64,000 nucleotides of DNA from Asticcacaulis sp. (GTDB lineage: Bacteria > Pseudomonadota > Alphaproteobacteria > Caulobacterales > Caulobacteraceae), in the NCBI GenBank assembly GCA_024707255.1, contig JANQAC010000002.1, positions 366,001-430,000 on the forward strand. The letters run 5' to 3'. The translations under genes and the position numbers were made by a program. Shown in pieces: positions 11,257 to 20,352 of the stretch (the first letter of the stretch is position 1; each line of letters opens with the position of its first letter). Below the pieces are notes generated by a model. That model had not been told where the DNA came from. It saw nothing but the letters and a program-made list of their open reading frames with translations, and ran no database searches.

Positions 11257-11809
11257 TGCTGAAAAGTACGTGCCGCGCGCCAAGAAGGTCTACCTCGAAA
11301 CCATCCGGGATGCCCTGAAGGCCGAGTTCGGCTACACCAACGAAATGCAGGTCCCCAAGCTCGACAAGATCGTCGTGAACATGGGTATCGGTGAAGCGAC
11401 CGCCGACTCCAAGAAGGTGAAGAGCGCCATCAAGGATCTGGAAGCGATCACCGGCCAGAAGGCCGCCGAAACGCGCGCCCGCAAGTCCATCGCCGGCTTC
11501 AAGCTGCGTGAAGGCATGGTGGTCGGCGCCAAGGTGACCCTGCGCAAGGATCGTATGTACGAATTCCTCGACCGCCTGATCACCATCGCCCTGCCGCGCG
11601 TGAAGGACTTCCGTGGTCTGAACGGCAACAGCTTCGACGGTCGTGGCAACTACGCCATGGGCCTGAAGGAACACATCGTGTTCCCGGAGATCAACTATGA
11701 CCAGATCGATCAGATGTGGGGCATGGATATCGTTGTCTGCACCACGGCGCCGACTGACAAGGAAGCCAAGGCGCTTCTGAAGCACTTCCAATTCCCGTTC
11801 ACGTCCTGA
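11249..11809 (+). CDS. rplE: Ribosomal protein L5 (uL5)
   Basis: A 5S rRNA-binding protein of the central protuberance, 186 residues. The start at 11249 overlaps rplX by 8 bases; an in-frame ATG at 11222 would add residues not natural to L5. It shows [18 protein letters not shown] and the RDFRGL-like segment [18 protein letters not shown], and ends near [10 protein letters not shown]. Confidence 0.98.
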   Translation: MANAEKYVPRAKKVYLETIRDALKAEFGYTNEMQVPKLDKIVVNMGIGEATADSKKVKSAIKDLEAITGQKAAETRARKSIAGFKLREGMVVGAKVTLRKDRMYEFLDRLITIALPRVKDFRGLNGNSFDGRGNYAMGLKEHIVFPEINYDQIDQMWGMDIVVCTTAPTDKEAKALLKHFQFPFTS

Positions 11810-11827
11810 GGCGGGTAGAGAGATAAC

Positions 11828-12133
11828 ATGGCAAAGAAAAGCGCTGTAAATCGTAACGAGATGGTCAAGAAGCTGGTGGCTCAATATGCCGCCAAGCGCG
11901 AAGCCCTCAAGGCGACCGCTAATGACGAAAGCCTGCCCCTGGAAGAGCGCTTCGCTGCGCGTCTTGCCCTGGCCAAGCTGCCCCGTAACTCGAACGCGAC
12001 CCGCATTCGCAACCGCTGCGAAGTCACCGGCCGTCCGCGTGCCTACTATCGCAAGCTCCACATGAGCCGGATCGCGCTCCGCAAGCTGGCCAATGAAGGC
12101 CAGATTCCGGGCATGACCAAGGCTAGCTGGTAA
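11828..12133 (+). CDS. rpsN: Ribosomal protein S14 (uS14), zinc-free type
   Basis: A small-subunit head protein, 101 residues. It is the long form without the zinc-binding cysteine pairs; the C-terminal [20 protein letters not shown] segment is typical. GGTAGAGAGATAAC precedes the ATG. It lies between rplE and rpsH as in standard spc operons. Confidence 0.98.
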   Translation: MAKKSAVNRNEMVKKLVAQYAAKREALKATANDESLPLEERFAARLALAKLPRNSNATRIRNRCEVTGRPRAYYRKLHMSRIALRKLANEGQIPGMTKASW

Positions 12134-12148
12134 GGGAGGACCAAGAAT

Positions 12149-12547
12149 ATGTTCGTTAATGATCCTCTGAGCGATATGATCGCCCGCATCAAGAACGCCG
12201 CCATGCGCAAGCGTTCCAAGGTGCTCACCCCGGCCTCCAAGCTGCGTGCCCACGTACTCGACGTCCTGAAGGACGAAGGCTACATCCGCGGCTACGAAGT
12301 CCTGGAAGTTCCGGGTGAATTCCCGCAGTTCGAAATCGAACTGAAGTATTTCGACGGCGCGCCGGTCATCGCGGAAATCTCCCGCGTGTCCAAGCCGGGC
12401 CGTCGTGTCTATTCGTCGATCAAGGACCTGAAGCCGGTAAAGAACGGCCTGGGTATCTCGATCCTGTCGACGCCGAAGGGCGTCATGTCTGACAACAACG
12501 CCCGCGAAAATAACGTGGGTGGTGAAGTTCTCTGCCGCGTTTACTAA
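12149..12547 (+). CDS. rpsH: Ribosomal protein S8 (uS8)
   Basis: A 16S rRNA-binding protein, which is the feedback repressor of the spc operon in E. coli. It has 132 residues, starting [14 protein letters not shown] and ending with the [14 protein letters not shown] and GGEVLCRVY segments. GGGAGGACC lies upstream of the ATG. Confidence 0.98.
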   Translation: MFVNDPLSDMIARIKNAAMRKRSKVLTPASKLRAHVLDVLKDEGYIRGYEVLEVPGEFPQFEIELKYFDGAPVIAEISRVSKPGRRVYSSIKDLKPVKNGLGISILSTPKGVMSDNNARENNVGGEVLCRVY

Positions 12548-12591
12548 GGTAAAAGCGGCTGAGGACACTTAAGGCATTAGAAGGTTTTAAA

Positions 12592-13125
12592 ATGTCCCGG
12601 ATTGGTAAAAAAGCCATCACAGTCCCGGCCGGCGTGACCATCACGCTGAACGGGCAAGACATTTCGGTGAAGGGCCCCAAGGGCGTCCAGAACTGGACTG
12701 TTGTTGAAGAAATCGAAGTCAAGCAGGAAGGCGCCAGCCTCTCCGTCGCGCCGCGCGGTGAAACTGCCCGTCACAAGGCGATGTGGGGCCTGTCCCGCAC
12801 GCTGATCGCCAATATGGTGAAGGGCGTGACCGAAGGCTTCGAGCAAACGCTTGAAATGGTCGGCGTCGGTTACCGCGCTGCCATGCAAGGCCAGAAGCTG
12901 GAGCTGTCGCTCGGTTTCTCGCACCCGGTCGTCATCGATCCGCCCGCCGGCATCACCTTTTCGGTGCCGAAGCAGACGGAAGTGAAGATCGCCGGCATCG
13001 ACAAGCAACTGGTCGGTGAACTGGCTGCCAAGATCCGCAAGATTCGTCCCCCTGAGCCTTATAAGGGCAAGGGCGTCAAATATGCCGGCGAAAAGGTTCG
13101 CCGCAAGGAAGGCAAGAAGAAGTAA
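12592..13125 (+). CDS. rplF: Ribosomal protein L6 (uL6)
   Basis: A large-subunit protein near the GTPase centre, 177 residues, with two homologous domains. It starts [15 protein letters not shown] and ends with [15 protein letters not shown] followed by a Lys/Arg tail, all characteristic. It starts 44 bases after rpsH and is followed 3 bases later by rplR. Confidence 0.98.
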   Translation: MSRIGKKAITVPAGVTITLNGQDISVKGPKGVQNWTVVEEIEVKQEGASLSVAPRGETARHKAMWGLSRTLIANMVKGVTEGFEQTLEMVGVGYRAAMQGQKLELSLGFSHPVVIDPPAGITFSVPKQTEVKIAGIDKQLVGELAAKIRKIRPPEPYKGKGVKYAGEKVRRKEGKKK

Positions 13126-13128
13126 GTC

Positions 13129-13482
13129 ATGGCTCTGTCTCCTCGTGAACAATTGGCTCGTCGCGCGCAACGTAATCGCACGCGCCTGAAGTCGCTCTCC
13201 AACGGCCGCCCGCGTCTGTCGGTCTTCCGTTCGGACAAGAACATCTACGCCCAGGTCATTGATGACCAGAGCGGCGTGACCATCGTGGCTGCGTCGTCGC
13301 TGGAAGGCGGCAAGAAGCAGGGCTCGAATGCTGCCGCCGCTTCGGAAGTCGGCAAGCTGGTCGCACAACGCGCAATCGAAAAGGGCGTCAAGGACGTCGT
13401 CTTTGATCGCGGTGGCTACATCTATCACGGTCGGGTGAAGGCGCTGGCGGAAGCCGCGCGTGAAGCCGGTCTTAACTTCTAA
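13129..13482 (+). CDS. rplR: Ribosomal protein L18 (uL18)
   Basis: A 5S rRNA-binding protein of the central protuberance, 117 residues. It shows [18 protein letters not shown] and the C-terminal [26 protein letters not shown] segment that is nearly invariant. rpsE follows 11 bases later. Confidence 0.98.
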   Translation: MALSPREQLARRAQRNRTRLKSLSNGRPRLSVFRSDKNIYAQVIDDQSGVTIVAASSLEGGKKQGSNAAAASEVGKLVAQRAIEKGVKDVVFDRGGYIYHGRVKALAEAAREAGLNF

Positions 13483-13493
13483 GGGAATCGTTC

Positions 13494-14063
13494 ATGGCCC
13501 GTCCTAGCGAAAACCGCTCCCGCGACCGCAACGAAGAACCTTCGGAATTCGTTGAAAAGCTGGTTGCTATCAACCGCGTCGCCGCCACCGTCAAGGGTGG
13601 CCGCCGCTTCTCGTTTGCTGCCCTGATGGTCGTTGGCGACCAAAAGGGTCGCGTCGGCTACGGCCATGGCAAGGCACGCGAAGTGCCGGAAGCCATCCGC
13701 AAGGCGACCGAAGAAGCCAAGAAGTCCCTGATCCGCGTTCCCCTGCGCGAATCCCGCACCCTGCACCACGACGGTTACGGCCGTTGGGGCGCCGGCAAGA
13801 TCCAGATGCGCGCGGCCCCTCCGGGCACCGGCGTCATCGCGGGCGGTCCGATGCGTGCGGTTCTCGAAACCCTGGGCATCTCGGACGTCGTTGCCAAGAG
13901 CCTGGGTTCCTCGAACCCCTACAACATGGTGCGCGCCACGTTTGAAGCGCTGAAGGTGCAGTCTTCGCCCCGTCAGATCGCCTCGAAGCGCGGCAAGAAG
14001 GTCGGCGATCTTCTGAAGTCGCGTGCCGATGGCGCTTCGTCGCCTGAATCTTTGGAGGGTTAA
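13494..14063 (+). CDS. rpsE: Ribosomal protein S5 (uS5)
   Basis: A small-subunit fidelity protein, 189 residues. The double-stranded RNA-binding-like domain ([20 protein letters not shown]) is followed by the S5 C-terminal domain with [18 protein letters not shown]. The last 20 residues form a short polar tail. It is 3 bases from rpmD. Confidence 0.98.
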   Translation: MARPSENRSRDRNEEPSEFVEKLVAINRVAATVKGGRRFSFAALMVVGDQKGRVGYGHGKAREVPEAIRKATEEAKKSLIRVPLRESRTLHHDGYGRWGAGKIQMRAAPPGTGVIAGGPMRAVLETLGISDVVAKSLGSSNPYNMVRATFEALKVQSSPRQIASKRGKKVGDLLKSRADGASSPESLEG

Positions 14064-14066
14064 TCC

Positions 14067-14270
14067 ATGGCCAAGGCACCGACCAAGACCGAAGCTAAGA
14101 CCGTCACGGTCAAGCAAACCGGCTCTCCGATCCGCCGCACCAAGGACCAGCGCGCTACGCTTGCCGGTCTGGGCCTGAACAAGATGGGCCGTGTCTCCGT
14201 TCTGGAAGATACCCCCTCGGTTCGCGGCATGATCGCCAAGGTCCACCACATGGTGACCATCGTCGAATAA
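14067..14270 (+). CDS. rpmD: Ribosomal protein L30 (uL30)
   Basis: A small large-subunit protein, 67 residues. After a short Lys/Thr-rich start it shows [27 protein letters not shown] and ends with [10 protein letters not shown], as in other L30. The ATG is preceded by TTTGGAGGG. A hairpin with terminator features follows at 14279. Confidence 0.97.
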   Translation: MAKAPTKTEAKTVTVKQTGSPIRRTKDQRATLAGLGLNKMGRVSVLEDTPSVRGMIAKVHHMVTIVE

Positions 14271-14278
14271 GACAACAG

Positions 14279-14314
14279 GCCCGCGAATTCAGGTTCGCGG
14301 GCTTGCTTATTTTT
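14279..14314 (+). terminator. Terminator-like hairpin between rpmD and rplO
   Basis: A perfect 9-base stem pairs GCCCGCGAA (14279-14287) with TTCGCGGGC (14294-14302), with a 6-base loop, followed by TTGCTTATTTTT. It lies inside what is normally one uninterrupted operon, in a 171-base gap. It may partially terminate and so set the ratio of upstream to downstream genes, or act as an RNA-stability element. Confidence 0.7.
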
Positions 14315-14441
14315 GAAGCGTGCTGTAACAGGCGCGCTTCGTGTTTTTTGCCGCCAGGCAGAAGACGCAGAATTTTTAGCCGAGTTGGCCGCCAATTTAC
14401 GTTTTTGGGACCAGCGCACCTGTCATTGAAAGGCATTACAA

Positions 14442-14972
14442 ATGACCAAGTTGAACGAACTCCACGACAATCCCGGCTCGACCAAGGGCCGTATGCGCGT
14501 TGGCCGCGGCCCCGGTTCGGGCAAGGGCAAGACCTCCGGTCGCGGTGTCAAGGGCCAGAAGTCCCGTACCGGCGTCTCGCTGCTGGGCTTCGAAGGCGGC
14601 CAGATGCCGCTGTACATGCGTATGCCGAAGCGTGGTTTCAACAATCCCTTCGCCCTCAAGCTGGCCGAAGTCAATCTGTGGCGCCTGCAGGACGCCGTCG
14701 ACGCCGGCAAGCTGGATGCCAAGGCCGATATCGATGCCGCAGCCCTGATCGCGGCCGGCGTCATCCGTCGTGAACTCGACGGCGTGCGCCTCCTCGGTGA
14801 AGGTGAACTGAAGGCCAAGCTCAACCTGAAGGTCTGGTCGGCTTCGGCCGGCGCCATCAAGGCTGTCGAAGCCGCCGGCGGTTCTGTTGCCCAGGCGCGC
14901 ATCGAAAACGAAGCCAAGCTGGCCGCCCGCCTTGAAAAGATCGCCGCTGCCAAGGCCGCCCGCAGGGGCTAA
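14442..14972 (+). CDS. rplO: Ribosomal protein L15 (uL15)
   Basis: A large-subunit protein, 176 residues. The N-terminal Gly/Arg-rich extension ([26 protein letters not shown]) threads into rRNA, and the globular part includes [17 protein letters not shown]. It is 157 bases before secY, a longer gap than usual. Confidence 0.98.
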   Translation: MTKLNELHDNPGSTKGRMRVGRGPGSGKGKTSGRGVKGQKSRTGVSLLGFEGGQMPLYMRMPKRGFNNPFALKLAEVNLWRLQDAVDAGKLDAKADIDAAALIAAGVIRRELDGVRLLGEGELKAKLNLKVWSASAGAIKAVEAAGGSVAQARIENEAKLAARLEKIAAAKAARRG

Positions 14973-14996
14973 GCCGCAAGCCGGTATCATGCGCAT

Positions 14997-15025
14997 TTGA
15001 CGTTTCAATATGCGTACCCCATATG
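14997..15025 (+). promoter_or_regulatory. Possible promoter for secY-adk
   Basis: TTGACG (14997-15002), 17 bases and CATATG (15020-15025) lie in the rplO-secY gap. The -35 match is good and the -10 is moderate. It could give secY and adk expression separate from the ribosomal genes. Confidence 0.3.
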
Positions 15026-15129
15026 GGTTGGATTGGGTGAGGGCGTGGTCTGCGAATCGCGTATAAACCCAGTCTGCCCTTTGGGGATGATCACAGGGGC
15101 GCTGGCGCCCGCGCGAATTTGAGGACCTT

Positions 15130-16515
15130 ATGGCTTCTGCTGCTGAACAACTTGCCGCCAATATGAATTTCGGTGCCTTTTCCAAGGCGACCGATCTTCA
15201 CAAGCGTCTGCTTTTTACGCTTGGCGCCCTGATCGTTTACCGTCTCGGCACCTATGTGCCGTTGCCGGGCATCAACATGGCCGAATTCACCAGGGCCTTC
15301 TCCGGCCAGTCGAATGGCATTTTCGGCATGATGAACATGTTCGCCGGCGGCGCCGTGCAGCGCATGGCCGTGTTCGCGCTGAACTTGATGCCCTACATTT
15401 CCGCCTCGATCATCATCCAGTTGATGGGCTCCGTCTATGCGCCGTGGGAAAAGCTGCGCAAGGAAGGCGGGGAGGCTGGCCGTAAGCAACTCAACCAGTA
15501 CACCCGTTATCTGACGGTGGTCCTGGCCCTGATCCAGTCCTTCGGCATTTCGGCGGCCATGCAGTCCTCCGGCCTGGTTCTGCAGCCGGGTATCTTCTTT
15601 ATCATTTCCTCTATGGCCACCCTGACCGGCGGTACCCTGTTCCTGATGTGGCTGGGTGAGCAGATCACCTCGCGCGGTATCGGCAACGGCTCGTCGATGA
15701 TCATCTTCGCGGGTATCGTGGCGGTGCTGCCGTCAACCGTCGGGCGCCTTCTCTCCATGGGCTCGACTGGCGATATCAATCCCGCCATGCTTATCCTCAT
15801 CATGGCCGTTCTGGTGGCGACCATCGTTTTCATCGTCTTCATGGAACGCTCGCAGCGCCGACTGCTGGTGCAGTATCCCAAGCGCCAGGTAGGCAACCGC
15901 ATTATGGGTGGTGAGTCGTCCTTTATGCCGCTGAAGGTCAATACGGCCGGTGTCATTCCGCCGATCTTTGCTTCGTCGCTCCTGCTGATGCCGACCTCGA
16001 TCCTGACATTCGTGGGCCAGAACCCGGACAAGATCCCGAGCTGGCTGCAATGGCTGCCCTCGATCAGCACGCAACTGACACACGGCCACCCGGTCTTCAT
16101 GATCCTTTACGCGATCATGATCATCTTCTTCACCTTCCTCTATACCTCCCTGGTCTTCAATCCGGACGAGACGGCGGAAAACCTGCGCAAGTATGGCGGT
16201 TTCCTGCCTGGCATCCGTCCGGGCAAGCGCACCGCGGAATATCTCGATTTCGTCCTGACCCGTATCACGGTGCTTGGCGCGGCCTACATCACCATCGTCT
16301 GTCTGTTGCCGGAACTGCTGATCGCCCAGATGGGCAACAGCTTCTACTTTGGCGGCACCTCGATCCTGATCGTCGTGACCGTGACTATGGATACGGTGGC
16401 GCAGATTCAGTCGCACCTGCTGGCCCACCAGTATGACGGCCTGATCAAGAAATCGAAGATGAAGACCGGCAGCAAGGGCGCTGCGACCAGCACCCGTGGA
16501 AGGATCGGCCGATGA
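15130..16515 (+). CDS. secY: Protein translocase subunit SecY
   Basis: The central channel protein of the SecYEG inner-membrane translocase, 461 residues with ten predicted membrane segments. Diagnostic stretches include YRLGTYVPLPGIN near 37, the MWLGEQITSRGIGNGSSMIIF region near 174, and PGIRPGKRTAEYLD near 365 in the cytosolic loop that contacts SecA and the ribosome. Its stop overlaps the adk start by four bases (ATGA). Confidence 0.98.
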   Translation: MASAAEQLAANMNFGAFSKATDLHKRLLFTLGALIVYRLGTYVPLPGINMAEFTRAFSGQSNGIFGMMNMFAGGAVQRMAVFALNLMPYISASIIIQLMGSVYAPWEKLRKEGGEAGRKQLNQYTRYLTVVLALIQSFGISAAMQSSGLVLQPGIFFIISSMATLTGGTLFLMWLGEQITSRGIGNGSSMIIFAGIVAVLPSTVGRLLSMGSTGDINPAMLILIMAVLVATIVFIVFMERSQRRLLVQYPKRQVGNRIMGGESSFMPLKVNTAGVIPPIFASSLLLMPTSILTFVGQNPDKIPSWLQWLPSISTQLTHGHPVFMILYAIMIIFFTFLYTSLVFNPDETAENLRKYGGFLPGIRPGKRTAEYLDFVLTRITVLGAAYITIVCLLPELLIAQMGNSFYFGGTSILIVVTVTMDTVAQIQSHLLAHQYDGLIKKSKMKTGSKGAATSTRGRIGR

Positions 16516-17072
16516 ATATCATCCTGTTTGGACCCCCAGCGGCGGGCAAGGGTACACAGGCAAAGCGTCTGGTCACGACACGGGGCATGGTGCAGCTCTC
16601 GACGGGCGACATGCTGCGGGCGGCCATCAAGGCCGAAAGCGAACTGGGCCTTAAGGTCAAGGACATTCTGGCCACTGGCGGCCTGGTCTCGGATGAGATC
16701 GTCATCGATCTGATCAAGGAAAATCTCCCGGCGGCGGAAGCGGCCGGTGGCGCCATCTTCGACGGTTTCCCGCGCACCGTAGCGCAAGCGGAAGCGCTCG
16801 ACGCCATGTTGGGCGAGCGCGGCGCGAAGATCGACAAGGTGGTCCGTCTGAAGGTGGACGAGGCGGCCTTAGTAACGCGTATCGAAAAGCGCTTTGCCGA
16901 AGAAGGGCGCTCGGACGACAACCCCGAAGCCTACAAGGTGCGCCTGGCGGCCTATAACGCCCAGACCGCGCCGTTGCTGCCTTACTATGCGGCGCAGGGC
17001 AAGCTTTTTGAGGTTGATGGCATGGGCGCGGTGGAGGACGTCGCCGCCCATATCGACAGCGCGCTGGCATAA
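16512..17072 (+). CDS. adk: Adenylate kinase (short-LID form)
   Basis: It catalyses the interconversion of ATP plus AMP with two ADP. It is 186 residues, with the P-loop GPPAAGKGTQ at residues 6-15, the AMP-binding STGDMLR and DGFPRT segments, and RIEKRF. The LID is a short loop (EEGRSDDNPEAYKVRL) instead of the 38-residue insert of the long form, as is usual in alphaproteobacteria. It overlaps secY by four bases, the classical secY-adk arrangement. Confidence 0.97.
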   Translation: MNIILFGPPAAGKGTQAKRLVTTRGMVQLSTGDMLRAAIKAESELGLKVKDILATGGLVSDEIVIDLIKENLPAAEAAGGAIFDGFPRTVAQAEALDAMLGERGAKIDKVVRLKVDEAALVTRIEKRFAEEGRSDDNPEAYKVRLAAYNAQTAPLLPYYAAQGKLFEVDGMGAVEDVAAHIDSALA

Positions 17073-17220
17073 AGAATCTGTCGGCAGTCCGAAAGGTCGC
17101 CGGCGAGGGCGGAAGCCCGAAAATATCGGATGCGAAGCGCCCTTGGGCGCCGATCATCTCAAGAGAGTAAAAAAAGTATGACCAAAGCAGTTTGGACTTG
17201 CTTTTTTTAAAACTAAACCA

Positions 17221-17248
17221 TTGACGGAAGCCAAAACCCTTCTATAAG
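17221..17248 (+). promoter_or_regulatory. Candidate sigma-70 promoter of the alpha operon
   Basis: TTGACG (17221-17226), a 16-base spacer and TATAAG (17243-17248), about 130 bases before rpsM. It is one of the clearest promoter matches in the window and would transcribe rpsM-rpsK-rpoA, starting just before the stem-loop at 17267-17318. Confidence 0.55.
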
Positions 17249-17266
17249 GGCAACTTCCGCGAAATC

Positions 17267-17318
17267 ACGCGTATGGACCACGGCTGAAGGTCAAATCTTA
17301 GCCGTGTGGCATACGTGT
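17267..17318 (+). promoter_or_regulatory. Long leader stem-loop upstream of rpsM
   Basis: CGTATG (17270-17275) pairs with CATACG (17310-17315), extended outward by wobble and Watson-Crick pairs, and CACGGCT (17279-17285) pairs with AGCCGTG (17300-17306) inside it, leaving a 14-base loop. It sits between the promoter and the rpsM start. Alpha operons in enterobacteria are autoregulated by S4 binding a pseudoknot at rpsM; whether this structure has a protein ligand is not known. Nothing else is seen in the gap 17073-17380. Confidence 0.5.
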
Positions 17319-17380
17319 CATCTTTCGTTTTAAGAAATGCGTCCCGATAGCATGGGGGCGCGTTGCAGGAGATACCTCAA

Positions 17381-17749
17381 GTGGCCCGTATCGCAGGCGT
17401 CAATATACCGACCAACAAGCGCGTCGTCATCGCGCTCCAATATATCCATGGCATCGGCGCGCATAACGCCGAGGAAATCGTCAAGAAGGTCGGCATCGAA
17501 GATAGCCGCCGCGTCAACCAGCTTTCGGATGCCGAAGTGCTGCAAATCCGCGAAACCATCGACCGCGATTACACGGTCGAAGGCGACCTGCGCCGTGAAG
17601 TCTCGATGAACATCAAGCGCCTGATGGACCTGGCCTGCTATCGCGGCCTGCGTCATCGTAAGGGCCTTCCTGTGCGCGGTCAGCGTACGCACACCAATGC
17701 GCGCACGCGCAAAGGCCCGGCGAAGCCTATCGCCGGCAAGAAGAAGTAA
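17381..17749 (+). CDS. rpsM: Ribosomal protein S13 (uS13), GTG start
   Basis: A small-subunit head protein contacting the P-site tRNA. The standard N-terminus [13 protein letters not shown] begins at a GTG at 17381 with AGGAGAT spaced 8 bases upstream; an upstream ATG-like frame to 17363 would add non-homologous residues. The protein is 122 residues and ends with [25 protein letters not shown], which is diagnostic. Confidence 0.97.
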   Translation: MARIAGVNIPTNKRVVIALQYIHGIGAHNAEEIVKKVGIEDSRRVNQLSDAEVLQIRETIDRDYTVEGDLRREVSMNIKRLMDLACYRGLRHRKGLPVRGQRTHTNARTRKGPAKPIAGKKK

Positions 17750-17762
17750 GGATAGCTGACCC

Positions 17763-18152
17763 ATGGCTAAAGAACCTTCACGCGTTAAAAAGCGCGAACG
17801 CAAGAACATCACCTCGGGTGTGGCTCACGTCAACGCCTCGTTCAACAACACCATGATCACGATCACCGACGCGCAGGGCAATGCTGTGTCGTGGTCGTCG
17901 GCCGGTGCCATGGGCTTCAAGGGTTCGCGCAAGTCGACCCCTTACGCCGCCCAGGTCGCTGCCGAAGACGCTGGCAAGAAGGCCATCGAGCACGGTGTCA
18001 AGACGCTGGAAGTCAGCGTCGCTGGTCCGGGCTCCGGTCGTGAATCGGCTCTGCGCGCCCTGCAGGCCGTCGGTTTCACCATCACCACCATCCGTGATGT
18101 GACCCCGATCCCGCATAACGGCTGTCGTCCGCCGAAGCGTCGTCGCGTTTAA
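17763..18152 (+). CDS. rpsK: Ribosomal protein S11 (uS11)
   Basis: A platform protein of the small subunit, 129 residues. It shows [18 protein letters not shown] and the nearly invariant C-terminus [18 protein letters not shown]. It follows rpsM by 13 bases. rpsD (S4), which lies between rpsK and rpoA in enterobacteria, is absent here, as is normal for alphaproteobacteria. Confidence 0.98.
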   Translation: MAKEPSRVKKRERKNITSGVAHVNASFNNTMITITDAQGNAVSWSSAGAMGFKGSRKSTPYAAQVAAEDAGKKAIEHGVKTLEVSVAGPGSGRESALRALQAVGFTITTIRDVTPIPHNGCRPPKRRRV

Positions 18153-18225
18153 TTTTATTTTCCCTATTTTTTCAGTCGCTCTGCCTGATCCGGCAGGGCG
18201 ACCTTTCCTGTCTTGAGGGACGTAA

Positions 18226-19241
18226 ATGATCGAAAGAAACTGGCAACAGCTTATTCGTCCCGAGAAGCCACAAGTCGAAGCGGGTTCCGACCCTTCGCGC
18301 AAGATGCGTCTTGTCGCGGAGCCTTTGGAGCGCGGTTTCGGCGTGACCCTCGGTAACGCGCTGCGTCGCGTACTCCTCTCCTCGCTGCAAGGCGCGGCTG
18401 TCACCTCCGTCCAGATCGACGGCGTGGTGCACGAATTTTCCTCCATCGAAGGCGTCCGTGAAGACGTCGTAGACATTATCCTGAACATCAAGCAACTGGC
18501 GCTGCGCATGCACGCCGAAGGTCCGAAGCGCATGGTTCTGCGTGCCTCGGGTGCCGGTCCGGTGACGGCCGGCCAGATCGATGTTCCGGCTGATATCGAA
18601 GTCCTCAACCCCGACCACGTGATCTGCACGCTGGACGAGGGCGCTTCGGTGCGCATGGAATTCACCATCCAGAACGGCAAGGGTTATGTCCCGGCCGACC
18701 GTCTGCGTCCGGAAGACGCGCCGATCGGCCTGATCGCCGTCGACGCCCTCTATTCGCCGGTCAAGAAGGTGGCTTACAAGGTCGAGCCGACCCGTCAGGG
18801 CCAGTCGCTCGATTACGACAAGCTGATCCTCGAAGTCGAAACCAATGCCGCTGTCACGCCGGTTGACGCTGTCGCTTTCGCGGCGCGCATTCTGCAGGAT
18901 CAGCTTCAGATCTTCATCACCTTCGAAGAGCCGAAGGCCCCGGTCGTTGAAGAAGGCAAGCCTGAGCTGCCGTTCAATCCGGCCCTGCTCAAGAAGGTCG
19001 ACGAACTGGAACTGAGCGTCCGTTCGGCGAACTGCCTGAAGAACGACAACATCGTCTACATCGGCGACCTGATCCTTAAGACGGAATCCGAGATGCTGCG
19101 CACGCCGAACTTCGGCCGCAAGTCGCTTAACGAAATCAAGGAAGTCCGGCTTCCATGAACCTTTCGCTGGGCATGGATATCCCGAACTGGCCGCCGGAAA
19201 ACGTCGAAGACCTGGCCAAGAAGTTCGAAGACCAGATCTAG
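18226..19241 (+). CDS. rpoA: RNA polymerase alpha subunit, frame broken near the C-terminus
   Basis: Alpha dimerises to nucleate RNA polymerase, and its C-terminal domain binds UP elements and activators. The N-terminal domain (about 1-240) has [15 protein letters not shown]; the C-terminal domain starts near 255 and includes [17 protein letters not shown] and [11 protein letters not shown]. At 19147-19148 one T is missing (GTCCGGCTT for GTCCTGGCTT), so the open frame stops at 19158. Restoring it gives [20 protein letters not shown] and an end at 19241, for 338 residues, the normal length. As alpha is essential, this is a consensus error. Confidence 0.95.
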
Positions 19242-19263
19242 AATTTCTGATATGCTTTTAGTG

Positions 19264-19299
19264 AGCCCGGATGAGCGATCATCCGGGCTTCCTATTTAT
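19264..19299 (+). terminator. Intrinsic terminator after rpoA
   Basis: A perfect 11-base stem AGCCCGGATGA (19264-19274) with TCATCCGGGCT (19279-19289) around GCGA, followed by TCCTATTTAT. It separates rpoA from rplQ, which lies 240 bases on. Confidence 0.8.
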
Positions 19300-19481
19300 A
19301 GGAACTGTTTTTTCGGTTCCGACTTGCCGCGAAAGACCAAAACCTTGTCGTGGCAATTTCCATTCTTCGGGATGGACGTCTGAAACGGGCAGGGGCCGTC
19401 GGCCTCTTGACCTTTGTTTTCGGGCTCGTTTTTGGAAGATCGGTCACGCCGCGCGCTGTCCGGTCTTTTGGAGAATTTATC

Positions 19482-19898
19482 ATGCGTCACGGCTCCGGCT
19501 ATCGCAAACTCGGTCGCACCACCTCGCACCGTATCGCCATGTTCGCCAACATGGCTGCCTCGCTCATCAAGCACGAGCAGATCGTCACCACCCTGCCGAA
19601 GGCCAAGGAACTGCGTCCCTTCGTGGAAAAGCTGGTCACACTCGCCAAGTCGGGCACCCTGCACGACCGTCGTATCGCCATTTCGCGCGTGCGTGACGTT
19701 GCCCAGGTTGGCAAGCTGTTCGACGTGATCGGCAAGCGCTATGCTGACCGTAACGGCGGCTATATCCGCATCATGAAGGCCGGTTTCCGCCACGGCGACA
19801 ACGCGCCTATGGCCATCATCGAATTCGTTGATCGTGACGAAGCCGCCAAGGGCCTGGATTCCGGCCCGGTGTTTGAAGTCGCCAGCGACGAAGAATAG
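19482..19898 (+). CDS. rplQ: Ribosomal protein L17 (bL17)
   Basis: A bacterial-specific large-subunit protein near the tunnel exit, 138 residues, starting [17 protein letters not shown]. An open frame from 19350 extends upstream but adds unrelated residues; TTTTGGAGAA precedes the chosen ATG. The core [24 protein letters not shown] is intact. It is separated from rpoA by a terminator, so it probably has its own promoter. Confidence 0.97.
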   Translation: MRHGSGYRKLGRTTSHRIAMFANMAASLIKHEQIVTTLPKAKELRPFVEKLVTLAKSGTLHDRRIAISRVRDVAQVGKLFDVIGKRYADRNGGYIRIMKAGFRHGDNAPMAIIEFVDRDEAAKGLDSGPVFEVASDEE

Positions 19899-19922
19899 GA
19901 TAAGGTTTAATAGCCAATCCAA

Positions 19923-19953
19923 AAGCCGCCAGGTCCATCCTGGCGGCTTCTTT
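19923..19953 (+). terminator. Intrinsic terminator after rplQ
   Basis: A perfect 11-base stem AAGCCGCCAGG (19923-19933) with CCTGGCGGCTT (19939-19949), loop TCCAT, then CTTTAATG. It closes the ribosomal superoperon. Confidence 0.85.
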
Positions 19954-20040
19954 AATGTTTTAGTGACATTGGTTAACGAAAGTGTGATCAGATGGTGAGA
20001 ACCGTTATTTCGCAATTGCGTAATTCTTCGCTAACGTAAC

Positions 20041-20075
20041 AATGCAGACAAGGCCCTGTGTGCCCTGTCTGCATT
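20041..20075 (+). repeat. Inverted repeat in the leader of the small gene at 20101
   Basis: AATGCAGACA (20041-20050) and TGTCTGCATT (20066-20075) form a perfect 10-base dyad with a 15-base loop, ending 9 bases before the AGGAGGG ribosome binding site. It could be a DNA operator or an RNA hairpin that affects translation of the small gene. Confidence 0.6.
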
Positions 20076-20100
20076 CCATCGCATTGCCAGGAGGGTTACC

Positions 20101-20250
20101 ATGATTGACGATTTTGCCATCGCCGACCCCGCCGAAGAGACGCTCGACCTGTCCACCGACATGAACCTCAGTCCGTCGGAAGACAGTGAAGACACCCCTG
20201 CGGCTGTTTTCTGTGCCCCCATGTTGGACCGTATCCGCACCAGCGACTGA
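20101..20250 (+). CDS. Small acidic protein of 49 residues, unknown function
   Basis: An open frame too short for most gene callers but well equipped: CAGGAGGG is placed 6-8 bases before the ATG, a 10-base inverted repeat precedes it, and a strong terminator follows at 20271. The peptide is acidic over its first 33 residues (16 Asp/Glu, including SEDSED) and ends with a hydrophobic and basic segment, AAVFCAPMLDRIRTSD, with a single Cys. There is no signal peptide or membrane segment. I do not recognise the family. A leader-plus-core shape could suggest a modified-peptide precursor, but no modification enzyme lies next to it, so a small regulatory or binding protein is equally possible. Confidence 0.6.
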   Translation: MIDDFAIADPAEETLDLSTDMNLSPSEDSEDTPAAVFCAPMLDRIRTSD

Positions 20251-20270
20251 TATAACAGGTTTATATTTAA

Positions 20271-20305
20271 AGAAGCCCCCGGTTCCGGCCGGGGGCTTCT
20301 TTTTT
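20271..20305 (+). terminator. Intrinsic terminator after the small gene
   Basis: AGAAGCCCCCGG (20271-20282) pairs with CCGGGGGCTTCT (20289-20300), followed by a T run to 20305. It makes the 49-residue gene a separate transcription unit. Confidence 0.9.
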
Positions 20306-20352
20306 GTGTCATGCGCGCTGGCTAGGATGCTGGGTCTGATAAGGAGTGCGTC

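Noticed and set aside
11246..12568. A 440-residue open frame on the minus strand opposite rplE, rpsN and rpsH
   Set aside because: It is a shadow of highly biased ribosomal-protein codons; the plus-strand genes are unmistakable.
20101..20250. Lasso-peptide precursor, as known from Asticcacaulis astexins
   Set aside because: No Thr at the penultimate leader position with a Gly-starting core, and no maturation B or C protein genes nearby.
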